Positions 14,164 through 23,128 of a DNA stretch of 31,028 nucleotides are shown here, one piece after another (the first letter of the stretch is position 1; each line of letters opens with the position of its first letter). The position numbers and the translations under genes were made by a program. The DNA is from a virus: positions 1 to 31,028 of IMG/VR virus record IMGVR_UViG_3300034166_001631, one strand, 5' to 3'. The notes under the pieces are model-generated. The model saw only the letters and a list, made by a program, of their open reading frames with translations. It ran no database searches and had not been told where the DNA came from.

Positions 14164-16131
14164 GTGACGATCGGTTTCCTCCAAGACGCTGATTCCCGTT
14201 CTGAATGGCGGCTGGATGGCGCCCTGATCAACGTCCTCACCGGTCTGGGCACCGCGAAGGACCGAAACGAAGCGATCGGCGTCAAGCGCAGCCGGATCCT
14301 CTCTGAATCTGCTGTCGATGCCCTCTATGAGCAGTCCTGGCTGATCCGGCGCATTGTCGAGAAGTTGCCTCAGCAGGGCACCCGCAGCGGCTGGGACCTG
14401 TCGGTGGGGGATGAAACCTCCAGCCGCATGAAGGCCCAGCTCGATGACGTCGTGGGCTGGACCGAAAAGTTGCACCTGCGCCAGGGCCTGGCCGCGGCCG
14501 CCACCTACAGCCGCCTCTATGGCGGTGGCGCCCTGGTGGCGATCGCCGACGACCGCACGCCGAACGACAAGCCTCTGAACCTCCGGCGGCTCCGGACCAT
14601 CCACGGCTTCTACCCGATCGATCGTTGGCGCCTCTTCCCCGCCGCCGGTTGGTCCGGCATCGGCGAGCCGGAAAGCTACTGGTTCTGGACTCAGGCCGAT
14701 CGGGACCTGCAGAAGCTCAACGATCAGGCCGGCAGCAAGGTGGTAACCAGTGCTGGCATGGGCCTCACCGAAGCCACCCAAATTGAGATCCACAGCAGCC
14801 GGGTGATCCGCATCGAGGGGCTCCCCTGCTCCTGGCGCTCCCAGCAAGAGCGGCAGTGGTGGGGGGTTTCTGTGGTGGACCTGGTCTGGGATGTCTTCAA
14901 GCGGTGGGAGACCGGCCAACAATCGGCCGCGGACATCCTCCACGATTTCGACCTGGTGGTGCACGAGCTGCCGGGCCTGGCCAACATGCTCGCCAATGGT
15001 GGGGAAGAGAAGCTGAGCCAGCGGCTGAAGGCCAATGCCCTCGCCCGCAGCACTATCGGCGCCTACATCCTGAGCGACGGCGAGAAGATCACCAACCTCA
15101 ACCGCTCGGCAGCCGGCATCGCCGAGATCATCGCCAACCTCAAAAGCGAGATCACCGGCGCCTCAGGCCTCCCCCACACCCTGCTATGGGGTGAGTCACC
15201 CTCCGGCCTGGGGGCCGACGGCCGCAGTGAACAGGCTGCTTTTGGCAACGAGGTGGCCGACTGGCAGGCCCAGCACCTCAAAGAGCCCCTGCGGCGGATC
15301 TACGAGTTGGTGATGGCCTGCGCCGAGGGCCCATGGAAAGGGAAAGCCCCCCCCGCCGACTGGGAGATCACCTTCCGGCCCACCTACACCCCCACAGAAG
15401 ACGACCAGGCTGAGCTGCGGGCGAAAGTGGCCACGGCCGACAGCCAGTACATCACGGCCGGAGTGTTGCAGCCCAACGAGGTGGCACTGGCCCGCTTCGG
15501 GAAGCCCCGCTTCTCCGTGGATACCACCCTGTTGAATCGGGAAAAGGACGGCTCAATCCCGCAGCCGAAGCAGCCGGAGGCGGTGGACTTCGGCGGCAGC
15601 CTCGAGGGCGATCCTGCGGCGGCCCCTGGGGAGGCTCCGGCCACAGGCGGTGATGCTGGGCTGGAGGGCGCCGCGCCGCCCCAGACGCCGCCCCGCAACG
15701 ATGCCGCCGATGAGCCCTGCTGTGATGCCTGCGAAGAGCGGGCCCAGGCCCTGGCCGAGCAGATCACCGAGCACCGTGGCCGCCGCAAGCGGCGCCGGGA
15801 TGAGGAGCCCCGCAACGATGCCACCGGCCAGATCCATCAGGTCTTCGGGGTGTCGATCCGCATGGATGGCCCCGGCATCGGCCGCCTGATGGGCCCCTAC
15901 GGGCAGACCCTGCCCTACCCGGTGGCGGTGGGTCCGGATCTGAGCGGCGCCTGGGAGGTGTTCGAGCCCACCACCGGCGCCTACCTGCTGGCCATGGGGC
16001 ACCAGCACCAGCGCGGGATCCGTGATGCCATCGGCGCCGAGCCAAACATCCGCCGGATCAATGCCCTTGACCTGGTGGCCATGGGCGCCCTGTGTGATGC
16101 CTACCTTGCGGGGGAGGGGGCAGAAGGATGA
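14164..16131 (+). CDS. Portal protein (DUF1073 type) with C-terminal extension
   Basis: The protein has 655 residues from GTG 14164. Residues about 40-450 match DUF1073 portals: YEQSWLIRRIVEKLPQQGTR, GWDL, AATYSRLYGGGALV, HSSRVIRIEG, WGVSVVDLVWDVFKRWE and SGLPHTLLWGESPSGLGADG. It forms the ring through which DNA enters the head. Residues about 475-530 are a Pro/Ala linker with a CCDACEE pair, and the last 125 residues (VFGVSIRMDGPGIGRLMGPY, then PYPVAVGPDLSGAWEVFEP) are a separate unrecognised domain. The stop overlaps the next gene (ATGA). Confidence 0.88.
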   Translation: MTIGFLQDADSRSEWRLDGALINVLTGLGTAKDRNEAIGVKRSRILSESAVDALYEQSWLIRRIVEKLPQQGTRSGWDLSVGDETSSRMKAQLDDVVGWTEKLHLRQGLAAAATYSRLYGGGALVAIADDRTPNDKPLNLRRLRTIHGFYPIDRWRLFPAAGWSGIGEPESYWFWTQADRDLQKLNDQAGSKVVTSAGMGLTEATQIEIHSSRVIRIEGLPCSWRSQQERQWWGVSVVDLVWDVFKRWETGQQSAADILHDFDLVVHELPGLANMLANGGEEKLSQRLKANALARSTIGAYILSDGEKITNLNRSAAGIAEIIANLKSEITGASGLPHTLLWGESPSGLGADGRSEQAAFGNEVADWQAQHLKEPLRRIYELVMACAEGPWKGKAPPADWEITFRPTYTPTEDDQAELRAKVATADSQYITAGVLQPNEVALARFGKPRFSVDTTLLNREKDGSIPQPKQPEAVDFGGSLEGDPAAAPGEAPATGGDAGLEGAAPPQTPPRNDAADEPCCDACEERAQALAEQITEHRGRRKRRRDEEPRNDATGQIHQVFGVSIRMDGPGIGRLMGPYGQTLPYPVAVGPDLSGAWEVFEPTTGAYLLAMGHQHQRGIRDAIGAEPNIRRINALDLVAMGALCDAYLAGEGAEG

Positions 16132-18227
16132 GCCTGGCGGTTTCGCTACAGCACCGACTCGATGCCCTGCGAAAGAAGTGCAGCACTGGCTATGGCTGCG
16201 GCAGCAGTTGCATCAGCCTGCGCAAGGAATGCCGCACCAGCCCCCGCAGCGCCATCGGGAAGGAGCGCATGAAGCGGCTCCTGGAGCTTGCCTCTGGCGG
16301 GGCCTCCTCTCAGCGGGGGATTGCACAAGTGCGGCAGAAGGAGGCCGGTGAGCTGGCCGGGGCGATCGCCACCCGCCGGGGCGAGAAGGCGACCCAGATG
16401 AAAGGCACCCGGCAGCAGGCGGCGGCTGAGAAGGCCCAGGCAGCAGAGGCCGCGGCCAAGGCGAGCACCAGCAGCAAAGCCCCCGCCGGCACGCCCCGGG
16501 GAGAAGCCGATCGCGCAGCCAAGGAAGGCGATCCGGATTATGAGTTTGCCCGGGCCTCGGCCGTGGGCAACGTCGGCGAGGATCTCAAGGGCTCAGCCCG
16601 GCACAAGCGAAACGCATGGCGAACCCTGGCGGAAGCAGAAGCCGATGGCACCGCCGCGGCCCTGGTGACCAGGGACAAGCTGCTGAAGGCCGAACCCCTC
16701 GACCTGACGGAAGGCCTCACCAACGCCAATTACCTCACCCGCCTGGCCGGCCACCTGGCCCTGAAGTCTTTCCCGGCGCAGCCCTACACCGAGAAGGCGT
16801 ATGCGGCCTATCAGCAGGACCGGATGCTAAGCAAGAAAACACCGGCGGAGATGCGCAAGCTCTACTACGACCACCTGCAGGAGGTGAAGGGCATCATCGA
16901 CAAGCGGCGGGACGATGCCGACCCCCGCGACATGCTGGTGGAAATCTCCCGGGCCACCACCGACCGGATCGCGGCCATCAGGGGGGATCGGTCCAAGGAC
17001 ACCGCCGATCGCTACAACCCGCTGGCAAATTCGCTGGTGGACCTCACCAACAAGGCGGGCAGAGGCAGCTACTCCAAGACTTCGGTGACGGGGCAGATCA
17101 ACACCCTGGGGGCCCGCCTCAGGAAGGCCAACGACGGGAAGAGCATCGCCGAGCTGGCGGATGTGATGCGCAACGCCACAGAGGAGATCCTGGGCGGCGC
17201 CTCCATCGACAAAGTCACCGGGGTGCAGCGCGGCGGGGCGACCATCAACGCCGCCGACCTCTACGTGAAGAGGGCCGTCCGCACCGGCGGCCGCTCCCTG
17301 GGTGTGGATGACACGCCGGCCGGCTCCACAACGGTGCTGGCCAACCGAATGGGGATGAGGGGCCTGCAGTTCGGCAACAGCGTCACCGATGACGAGCGCG
17401 CCCACCACCTGCGCAAGACCGCCGAGGCCATGGTGGACCTGGCGGACGTGACGGGTCTCCCCGATCGGGCCGTCTCCCTGGATGGGCAGCTGGGCCTGGC
17501 CTTCGGGGCCAGGGGCCATGGCCGAGCCGCGGCGCACTACGAACCGGGGAGCAAGGTGATCAACATCACTCGGAAGAACGGCGTCGGCACCCTGGCCCAC
17601 GAATGGGGGCACGCCCTCGATGACTACATCGGGGCGCGATCTCCGAGGGGCCAATCTTTCGCAAACACAGGCGACATCTACCTGAGCGAGCAGACCAGCT
17701 CCAGGTTCTACGATCGCACCAAAGGCCACGCCAGCCAGGAGGACGATCCTGTCTGGAAAGCCATGGATGGGGTCCGCAGGGCCATCAAGGACACCGACTA
17801 TGACCAGACCCTCAGAGAAGGGCTGCGGGGATACGGCATCACCCCACAGAAAAGCAGAGGCCAGTGGAACTATTGGACGTCAGGCCGTGAGGTCTTCGCC
17901 CGGACCTTTGAGCGGTACGTGCAGCACAAGCTGCGGAGCAAGGGGCAGGAAAACACCTACCTCTCTGGCCTGGGCGGTGAAAGCCCCCTGTGGCCCACCA
18001 AGGAGCAGATCGCGAAGATGGCCCCCGCCTTCGATGAGCTGATGAGCGCGGTGGGCGCCAACACCTTCGGCGGCATGAAGCGCCGCACCGACAGCCGGGA
18101 GGAGCGGATCCAGCGGCTGCTCCAGGAGGCCTACCAGGCCGCGGCCGCCGATCACCGAGCTCATCCGAGGAAGCTCCAGCAACGGATCGACGCCCTGCGG
18201 GCAAGCTGCACCCCCCTGAATGGCTGA
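16128..18227 (+). CDS. Polyvalent protein with HExxH metallopeptidase (LPD1-like) domain and terminal motifs
   Basis: The protein has 699 residues. It opens with the dodecamer LQHRLDALRKKC (7-18) and a cysteine module with C18, C24, C28 and C35, then a basic helix (SAIGKERMKRLL) and an Ala/Lys-rich coil. A helical middle follows. The C-terminal third carries LAFGARGHGRAAAHYEP, the zinc site TLAHEWGHALDDYIG (H491, E492, H495) and REVFARTFERYV with E588 as likely third ligand, the pattern of LPD1-type domains in phage polyvalent proteins. It ends with LQQRIDALRASC (683-694), a second copy of the dodecamer. Such proteins are considered to be packaged and injected, and this one may cut host proteins. 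It overlaps the MuF gene by eight bases. Confidence 0.75.
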   Translation: MSLAVSLQHRLDALRKKCSTGYGCGSSCISLRKECRTSPRSAIGKERMKRLLELASGGASSQRGIAQVRQKEAGELAGAIATRRGEKATQMKGTRQQAAAEKAQAAEAAAKASTSSKAPAGTPRGEADRAAKEGDPDYEFARASAVGNVGEDLKGSARHKRNAWRTLAEAEADGTAAALVTRDKLLKAEPLDLTEGLTNANYLTRLAGHLALKSFPAQPYTEKAYAAYQQDRMLSKKTPAEMRKLYYDHLQEVKGIIDKRRDDADPRDMLVEISRATTDRIAAIRGDRSKDTADRYNPLANSLVDLTNKAGRGSYSKTSVTGQINTLGARLRKANDGKSIAELADVMRNATEEILGGASIDKVTGVQRGGATINAADLYVKRAVRTGGRSLGVDDTPAGSTTVLANRMGMRGLQFGNSVTDDERAHHLRKTAEAMVDLADVTGLPDRAVSLDGQLGLAFGARGHGRAAAHYEPGSKVINITRKNGVGTLAHEWGHALDDYIGARSPRGQSFANTGDIYLSEQTSSRFYDRTKGHASQEDDPVWKAMDGVRRAIKDTDYDQTLREGLRGYGITPQKSRGQWNYWTSGREVFARTFERYVQHKLRSKGQENTYLSGLGGESPLWPTKEQIAKMAPAFDELMSAVGANTFGGMKRRTDSREERIQRLLQEAYQAAAADHRAHPRKLQQRIDALRASCTPLNG
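16146..16408 (+). repeat. Cysteine module, copy A (N-terminus of the polyvalent protein)
   Basis: This encodes L-x-x-R-L-D-A-L-R-x-x-C, then the C-x5-C-x3-C-x6-C set, then a basic helix and an Ala/Arg coil ending in IATRRGEKATQMKGTR. Copy C (29407-29683) is nearly the same at DNA level over the basic helix and coil. Copy B (28066-28185) is more diverged. Confidence 0.8.
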
Positions 18228-19605
18228 CCGCTCGATCGAGCTGATCGAGCAGCTCGACCAGGAGCTGCGGGGCCTGGAGGACCAGCAGCTGCGCAAGCTC
18301 CGGGGGATCTTCGATGAGGCCCTGCGCCGCACCATCCGCAGCCTGATGGACCGCCTGGAGCGGATTGAGGCCCAGCCCGACTACGACCCGGCCACCACCC
18401 CCGGCGCCTTCCTGGGCTCTACCCCGGATGGCCCGGTGTCGATCACCCCGTTGCAGAAGAATCAGGCCAGCCTCTACCTGCAGGGCCAGCTGGCCCAGGA
18501 CTTGCAGGCAATCATCAACCGCTTCCCGGCCGATCGGGCAGCCAATGCAGCCCTGAACCGTGAGCTGGCGGAGCTCTACAACAAGGCCCAGGACCTGGGG
18601 ACCGAGTACGCCCTCGAGCTGTCGCGGGACATGCTCCCACCGGCGGCCGTGCTCTCCGGCCGCCACCCCTCGCTGCAGGACCCCCAGCTGCCACCGGCGG
18701 CACCACCGGCCCCCACCGATGCGCCGGCCACGGGCAGCCCCTACCAGGAAGGGCAGAGCTTCACCAGGCTCCTGAACCTGGGGGCCGTCATCGCTGCCTC
18801 TGAGCGGGACTTCAGGACCCTCAGCGCCAACTACCGCCGCCAGCGCAACGCCGCCACCTCCGATCGGGTCTGGGCATCGAAGGATTATTTCTTCCGCTGG
18901 TGGCGCGACTGGGGCGATGCCGTGCAGTTCGAGACCGCTGCCCAGATGGCCACCGGCGTCGACAGCCGCGCCCTGGCCCGCAACCTCAAGGCCCGCCTCC
19001 CCCACATCAACGACGCCTTCAGGAACCGGGCCGAGACCGTCGCCCGCACCGAAACCCACATCGCCGCCGGCGAGGCCAGGGAGCGCACCTTCCGCCGGAT
19101 CGGTGTTGGGTTCGTGCGGTACGTGGCCACCGCCGCCGATCGGGTCTGCGAGTTCTGCGCCCCCCGGATGAGCTGCCTCTACTACGCCGGCAGCGTGAAG
19201 ACCCCTCTGCACCCCCGATGCAGGTGTGCCCTCTCCCCGATCACCCTGGAGGCGCTGGTGATCCAGAACCAGCTGGCGGCCAACCGCCGCGAGCGCTGGG
19301 AGGATCAGCAGCAGGCCCTGGCCGCGGCGACCCGCAAGAAGTACGACGAGGCCAGCACCAGGCCCTGGCGGCCGATCGGCGGCACCGGTGAGCCCCGGGG
19401 GCCCAGGGACTACCCCCTGATGGAGAAGACCTCCCTGCCGGCCACCACCCCCAGGCCCAACACCGAGAACAACCCAGCCAACGGTGGCGCCAGGCCTTGG
19501 CCATCAGGGGATCCGGTCTGGACACCCTCCCGGGGCTGGATCAATGCCGCCGCTCGCGAGGCCTACGAGGCCATGGTCAATGAGGTGGCAGGGCTGGAGG
19601 TGTGA
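18220..19605 (+). CDS. MuF-type minor head (morphogenesis) protein
   Basis: The protein has 461 residues. A helical N-terminal half precedes the MuF core at about 255-350: NRAETVARTETHIAAGEARE, YVATAADRVCEFCAPR and PLHPRCRCALSPITLE. The paired cysteines and HPRCRC are the usual features. MuF proteins sit inside the head near the portal and are ejected with DNA. The last 110 residues are proline-rich and probably disordered. No toxin domain is fused. Its stop abuts the stop of the convergent gene (TGATCA). Confidence 0.85.
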   Translation: MADRSIELIEQLDQELRGLEDQQLRKLRGIFDEALRRTIRSLMDRLERIEAQPDYDPATTPGAFLGSTPDGPVSITPLQKNQASLYLQGQLAQDLQAIINRFPADRAANAALNRELAELYNKAQDLGTEYALELSRDMLPPAAVLSGRHPSLQDPQLPPAAPPAPTDAPATGSPYQEGQSFTRLLNLGAVIAASERDFRTLSANYRRQRNAATSDRVWASKDYFFRWWRDWGDAVQFETAAQMATGVDSRALARNLKARLPHINDAFRNRAETVARTETHIAAGEARERTFRRIGVGFVRYVATAADRVCEFCAPRMSCLYYAGSVKTPLHPRCRCALSPITLEALVIQNQLAANRRERWEDQQQALAAATRKKYDEASTRPWRPIGGTGEPRGPRDYPLMEKTSLPATTPRPNTENNPANGGARPWPSGDPVWTPSRGWINAAAREAYEAMVNEVAGLEV

Positions 19606-20097
19606 TCATGCCGGGCTCAGAGCTTTGCGCACCTTGTGCCGGCTGACCCCCAGCTTGCTGGAGATCTCCCGCTGGCTGCAGCCTTGAGCGGCAAGGTGCC
19701 GGATCGATGGCGGGGCAACGTTGGCGGGGGTGGTGACCGGAGCGGCATCTGGGGCCGGCATAAGCTCGGCGCCGTTAGTGGTAGCAACGGGTTTCGGCCC
19801 CACGGGGGTGGTGACCATTTCCGTGGCGCCAGGAAATTGGTCTGGAGCTGAACCTGTAAGCCTGACTTTCAAGTTGCTCCCGGGCAGCCCCAGCCGTGCC
19901 AGGCCGTGGAGCTGGTGCTCCTGGGCCCAGGCCCCCAGCTGGTGCCAACGCTCGCCGGCTATGAAACCCAGCGTGTAGATCAGGGCCACCACCGCCCCCA
20001 GGCGGCGGGCAGCGGCATGGAGCGTCGGGCCCCAGTCGGAGGAAAGGGCCCTGGTGATGGTCTTCAGATCGGGAGCGGTGATGCAGATCGTGGTCAT
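19606..20097 (-). CDS. Hypothetical protein with a membrane segment and a C-terminal HTH
   Basis: The protein has 163 residues. A hydrophobic stretch at about 32-50 (LGAVVALIYTLGFIAGERW) could span the membrane or be a buried helix. A proline/threonine linker follows (about 85-128), and the last 35 residues form a clear resolvase-like HTH (IRHLAAQGCSQREISSKLGV, then SRHKVRKAL). A membrane-tied DNA-binding protein next to an integrase is unusual. Alternatively the hydrophobic part is a dimerisation helix. Confidence 0.6.
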   Translation of the reverse strand: MTTICITAPDLKTITRALSSDWGPTLHAAARRLGAVVALIYTLGFIAGERWHQLGAWAQEHQLHGLARLGLPGSNLKVRLTGSAPDQFPGATEMVTTPVGPKPVATTNGAELMPAPDAAPVTTPANVAPPSIRHLAAQGCSQREISSKLGVSRHKVRKALSPA

Positions 20098-20223
20098 GGT
20101 TTGGTCCTATGAGGATCCCGGCGGCTGCTCAGAGCCTGCTCAGGGTGGGTTGTAATGCGGTGCCAGCAGGGCCACTCATGGCTCTTCTGTTGACCCCGGA
20201 ACCGTACCACGTTTTGCAGTGCC

Positions 20224-21663
20224 ATGAGCACGGCTCAGGGCAGGCATGGAAGGCCGGCGGCACTGAAACCCCTTGCAGCGCAAGGCAGCGCTTATGAGAC
20301 GGTATCGAAGGAAAACGTCGTCAAAGCGCTAAGGTCCCAAACCACTGCACCGCAGCCTATGCGCCTTGGCTATGCCCGCGTATCGAAGGAGGAGCAGGCC
20401 GACTCCCTGCCAGCTCAGGTGGCCAGGCTTCGGGCGGCCGGCTGCGATCGAATTGTCGAGGAGATGGAGAGCGGCAAGGTCGACAGCCGCCCAGGCCTGG
20501 CGGAGGTGATCCTTGAGGTTCGTTCTGGCCGCGTGGCCGAGCTGGTGATCACCAGGGCCGATCGGCTGGGCCGAAACGCAGCCTTTGCCGATGAGCTGCT
20601 GGCGCTGTGCGGGATCCAGGGGGTCAAGGTCACGGCGATCGACGGCGGCACCATCGAGGCGGCATCACCTCAAGGATTCATGCAAGCCCGGATCCTCACC
20701 ACCATGGCGGAGGTGGAGTCGCGGATGTTGAGCCTGCGGCTGCGGAAGCAGTTCGAGCAGTACCGCTCCCAGGGCCGCCATCTGCGGCGCCGGAAACCGT
20801 TTGGGTATCGAGGGGGTGCCAACCACAAATTGGAGCCCCACCCGGAGCACTGGCCCCAGGCGTTGAAGGTGCTGGAGCGCCTGCGGGAGCTGGGGAGCTT
20901 CTCCGCGGTGATGCGGGATCTGCCGAGCTGGTGCAGCTGGACCCCGGCGACCCCCAATTTGATGGCGTGGTTCTACAACCCCTGCATAAGGGGGCACGTC
21001 GGCCACCTGCTGCAGAAAGGCAGCGGGAAGAGTTGGGGCCAGCGGTGGGGAGAGATTCACTACGACCAGCATCCGCCGCTGATCGGTGAGGGGGATTGGC
21101 AGGAACTGGCGATGTACCTGAGGCGGCCCAGCAATACCTTTCTGGGTCGAGGCCGTGAAGCTCGCCATGGGCTGACCGGTTTGCTGAGCTGCGCTGCGTG
21201 CGGCCACAGCTTGCGACGCAACATTTCGGGCAATACGGCATGGTGGCGTTGCCGTCACCGGTTGTGCGAGGAGAAAGGCGCCATCCGGGAACCTGATGCC
21301 ATGCCTGTGGCGGTGGCGGCGTGCGTGGCTGCTGCAGATCGCTTGGCGGCAGCGTATGCCATGCCCGCCGACGAGGATCCGGCGGTGGCGGCAAAGCGGC
21401 GGGATCTGGAGCAGCTAGAGGGGCTGGCCAGACGTAACCCGGCTATTTCCTCAGCTTGCGTTGAACTTCGCAAGGAGATTGACAGCCTGGTGCAAAGGCC
21501 GAGGGTGGCGCCTGAACTGGCTGGGTATGTCGAACGGATCAGCGACCCTGAGTTTTTTTCAGGTGCGACACCGCAGGAGCAGCGGGCGCTGTTTGCGGCA
21601 GTCCTTGAGACCCTGGCGGTGGGTCCAACGGGGGAAGTTCGCGCTCAGCCGCGTAGCTGGTAA
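20224..21663 (+). CDS. Large serine recombinase (phage integrase)
   Basis: The protein has 479 residues from ATG 20224. The catalytic domain begins only at ATG 20359 (residue 46, MRLGYARVSKEEQADSLPAQ), which may be the true start. S54 in YARVS is the nucleophile, and VITRADRLGRNAAFADELL and the MQARILTTMAEVESRMLSLR helix complete the domain. Then come a recombinase domain (RRRKPFGYRGG, with FYNPCIRGHVGHLL) and a zinc ribbon with C323, C326, C343 and C348, then a coiled coil. It would insert and, with a directionality factor, excise the element. No tRNA or clear att repeat lies nearby. Confidence 0.9.
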   Translation: MSTAQGRHGRPAALKPLAAQGSAYETVSKENVVKALRSQTTAPQPMRLGYARVSKEEQADSLPAQVARLRAAGCDRIVEEMESGKVDSRPGLAEVILEVRSGRVAELVITRADRLGRNAAFADELLALCGIQGVKVTAIDGGTIEAASPQGFMQARILTTMAEVESRMLSLRLRKQFEQYRSQGRHLRRRKPFGYRGGANHKLEPHPEHWPQALKVLERLRELGSFSAVMRDLPSWCSWTPATPNLMAWFYNPCIRGHVGHLLQKGSGKSWGQRWGEIHYDQHPPLIGEGDWQELAMYLRRPSNTFLGRGREARHGLTGLLSCAACGHSLRRNISGNTAWWRCRHRLCEEKGAIREPDAMPVAVAACVAAADRLAAAYAMPADEDPAVAAKRRDLEQLEGLARRNPAISSACVELRKEIDSLVQRPRVAPELAGYVERISDPEFFSGATPQEQRALFAAVLETLAVGPTGEVRAQPRSW

Positions 21664-21705
21664 GGCGACTGGCGATGGCCTCGCGGAGTGTCATAGCGGC
21701 GGCCA

Positions 21706-22269
21706 TCAGCAACGAGCCTCCGGGTCACCCTGCAGCTGCTCGCGCTTTGCCAACCGTTCCGGCAGCGGCGGCAGCGGGCCGGCCATGCCGTCCAGGGTGG
21801 CCCAGAGGTAGACGCCTTCCACCACCTGGCTGTCGTAGCCCTGAAGATTCCAGCGCACCAGGCGCCTGACGGCCTCCCTGGCTGTCGCCAGATCGCCCCG
21901 CAGGCACTCGGCCTCCTGCTTCGCCTCCCTGGCTTTCTGCTCCGCCATGGCCCGCAGGTTGTGAGGCGTGGCGCCACCGGGGCGGTGGACGGTGACCAGG
22001 ATGTTCCCCTCGCTGGATCCGAAAGCCAGCTCCAGGTAGTTCACGGCCTTTGGGTTGTCCTGGAGCAACCCCAGGAACATGCCGGCGATCATCTGTGCGC
22101 CAGGAGCCGCAAAGCCCATGGTGGCCTGCTGTTTGTGAATCGCGATCCCCGTCAGCGTCGGGTTGGCAAGGGCATCGGAAAGCGCCTTGTTGCGACGCTC
22201 CAGCCGCCGGATCGTGCGCCACGGGGCCAGCAGGCGGGCCAGGTTGCGGAGGGTAAGGGGTGAGGTCAT
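21706..22269 (-). CDS. Hypothetical coiled-coil protein
   Basis: The protein has 187 residues. The ATG overlaps the ASCH gene stop (ATGA), making it the third gene of a minus-strand operon. The N-terminus is a basic helix (LLAPWRTIRRLERRNKALSD). The centre has a Gly/Met-rich helix, and residues 105-140 form a coil (RAMAEQKAREAKQEAECLRG, DLATAREAVRRLV). It could be a virion or membrane-associated accessory protein. No family is recognised. Confidence 0.6.
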   Translation of the reverse strand: MTSPLTLRNLARLLAPWRTIRRLERRNKALSDALANPTLTGIAIHKQQATMGFAAPGAQMIAGMFLGLLQDNPKAVNYLELAFGSSEGNILVTVHRPGGATPHNLRAMAEQKAREAKQEAECLRGDLATAREAVRRLVRWNLQGYDSQVVEGVYLWATLDGMAGPLPPLPERLAKREQLQGDPEARC

Positions 22270-22733
22270 GGCTGCACCCCCGGAACCTCAAAAAAGCCGA
22301 GCTGACCTTTAAGGGGAACAAACGGCAGCGGCTTTGGATCGCGCAATACAAACCCGTTGGGGCCCACAAACCATGGGGACTTAGATCGCCGCACGCAATC
22401 CACTACGTTGACGCTGCCGATAATGCCGCCACGTAGTAGCGGACAGTCGCGAAGACCATGCGCTATGTCAATTCGCGTTATGTGCTGCTTGCTTTCGTCA
22501 ACAATAAAACCCATGCTAGCCGAAACGGTTAATACGCCTAATGCCTCAACAAGCTTCGGATCTATTCTGTAAGCAAAGCTAAGGCCACTAAGGTAATCAT
22601 CCCATGTCATGCCTTTGGCGGCATGAATCAGGATTCGACCACGCGTATTGGTGGGCCAAGTACGGTTTTCAATGTTTTTCCCAGCCAGCAGGATCAAGCT
22701 GGCCCATGGCTGGCGGATGGATAGGGCAATCAT
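22266..22733 (-). CDS. ASCH domain protein
   Basis: The protein has 155 residues. The start ALSIRQPWASLILLAGKNIE, then NRTWPTNTRGRILIHAAKG, the middle GGIIGSVNVVDCV and the end SPWFVGPNGFVL followed by GQLGFFEVP are textbook for phage ASCH proteins, which have a PUA-like fold and may bind RNA. Its DNA is lower in GC than the genes on either side, suggesting separate acquisition. It is one of two ASCH-like proteins here, the other being at 8966. It is coupled to both neighbours. Confidence 0.85.
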   Translation of the reverse strand: MIALSIRQPWASLILLAGKNIENRTWPTNTRGRILIHAAKGMTWDDYLSGLSFAYRIDPKLVEALGVLTVSASMGFIVDESKQHITRIDIAHGLRDCPLLRGGIIGSVNVVDCVRRSKSPWFVGPNGFVLRDPKPLPFVPLKGQLGFFEVPGVQP

Positions 22734-23032
22734 GGCTGCGTCCGGCCTTGATTGACGGCGCGGATCAGCTGCTCAGGGCATTGCCTGACGGTTTCGGCCA
22801 CCATCAGCTGCTGAAACGACGGGTCGCGCATCTCTGAAAACCAGAGGTAGGCATTGTCCGAAAGCCCCACGCGCACGGCGGCGCGGATGCCCAGGTCGGC
22901 GCCCAGGGCCCGGCAGATCGAACCGGCCGTGGCCCAGGCCGCAGTGCTCACGCCGGCATGGGCTGGCGCCGCATGGCAGGCGCCGAGCGTCAGCAGGGCG
23001 GTGGTGATCGCAAAGCGGGAAAACGCTGTCAT
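22730..23032 (-). CDS. Secreted or periplasmic small protein
   Basis: The protein has 100 residues from ATG 23032. The first 26 residues form a signal peptide: a basic start, a hydrophobic core (FAITTALLTLGAC) and an AHA-type cleavage site (HAAPAHA). The C-C-x spacing is not a good lipobox, though a cysteine is present. The mature part has paired cysteines (SICRALG, ETVRQCPEQ) and a helical pattern. It is probably exported by the host from a prophage, perhaps as a lysogenic-conversion or superinfection factor. First gene of the minus-strand operon. Confidence 0.65.
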   Translation of the reverse strand: MTAFSRFAITTALLTLGACHAAPAHAGVSTAAWATAGSICRALGADLGIRAAVRVGLSDNAYLWFSEMRDPSFQQLMVAETVRQCPEQLIRAVNQGRTQP

Positions 23033-23057
23033 TGATCCGGGTCGGCTCAGTCCGGGG

Positions 23058-23070
23058 ATGATCGGATCAT
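23058..23070. promoter_or_regulatory. Perfect 13-base palindrome, operator candidate
   Basis: ATGATC-G-GATCAT lies in the divergent interval 26 bases before the start of the secreted-protein gene, flanked by G4 and C5 runs. An additional GTTGT/ACAAC pair follows near 23096-23114. The position fits a repressor site for the divergent genes at 23032 (-) and 23129 (+). Confidence 0.3.
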
Positions 23071-23128
23071 ACCCCCACAGTCGAACTGATGTATTGTTGT
23101 TGCGCACTCACAACGTAGCGATCTCAAC

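Noticed and set aside
17839-19212. Long minus-strand reading frame (457 codons)
   Set aside because: It lies wholly opposite the polyvalent and MuF genes, whose domains are recognisable. Long antisense frames are expected in GC-rich DNA.
20098-20223. attP site beside the integrase
   Set aside because: The interval is suitable, but no repeat or boundary duplicate can be identified within this window.
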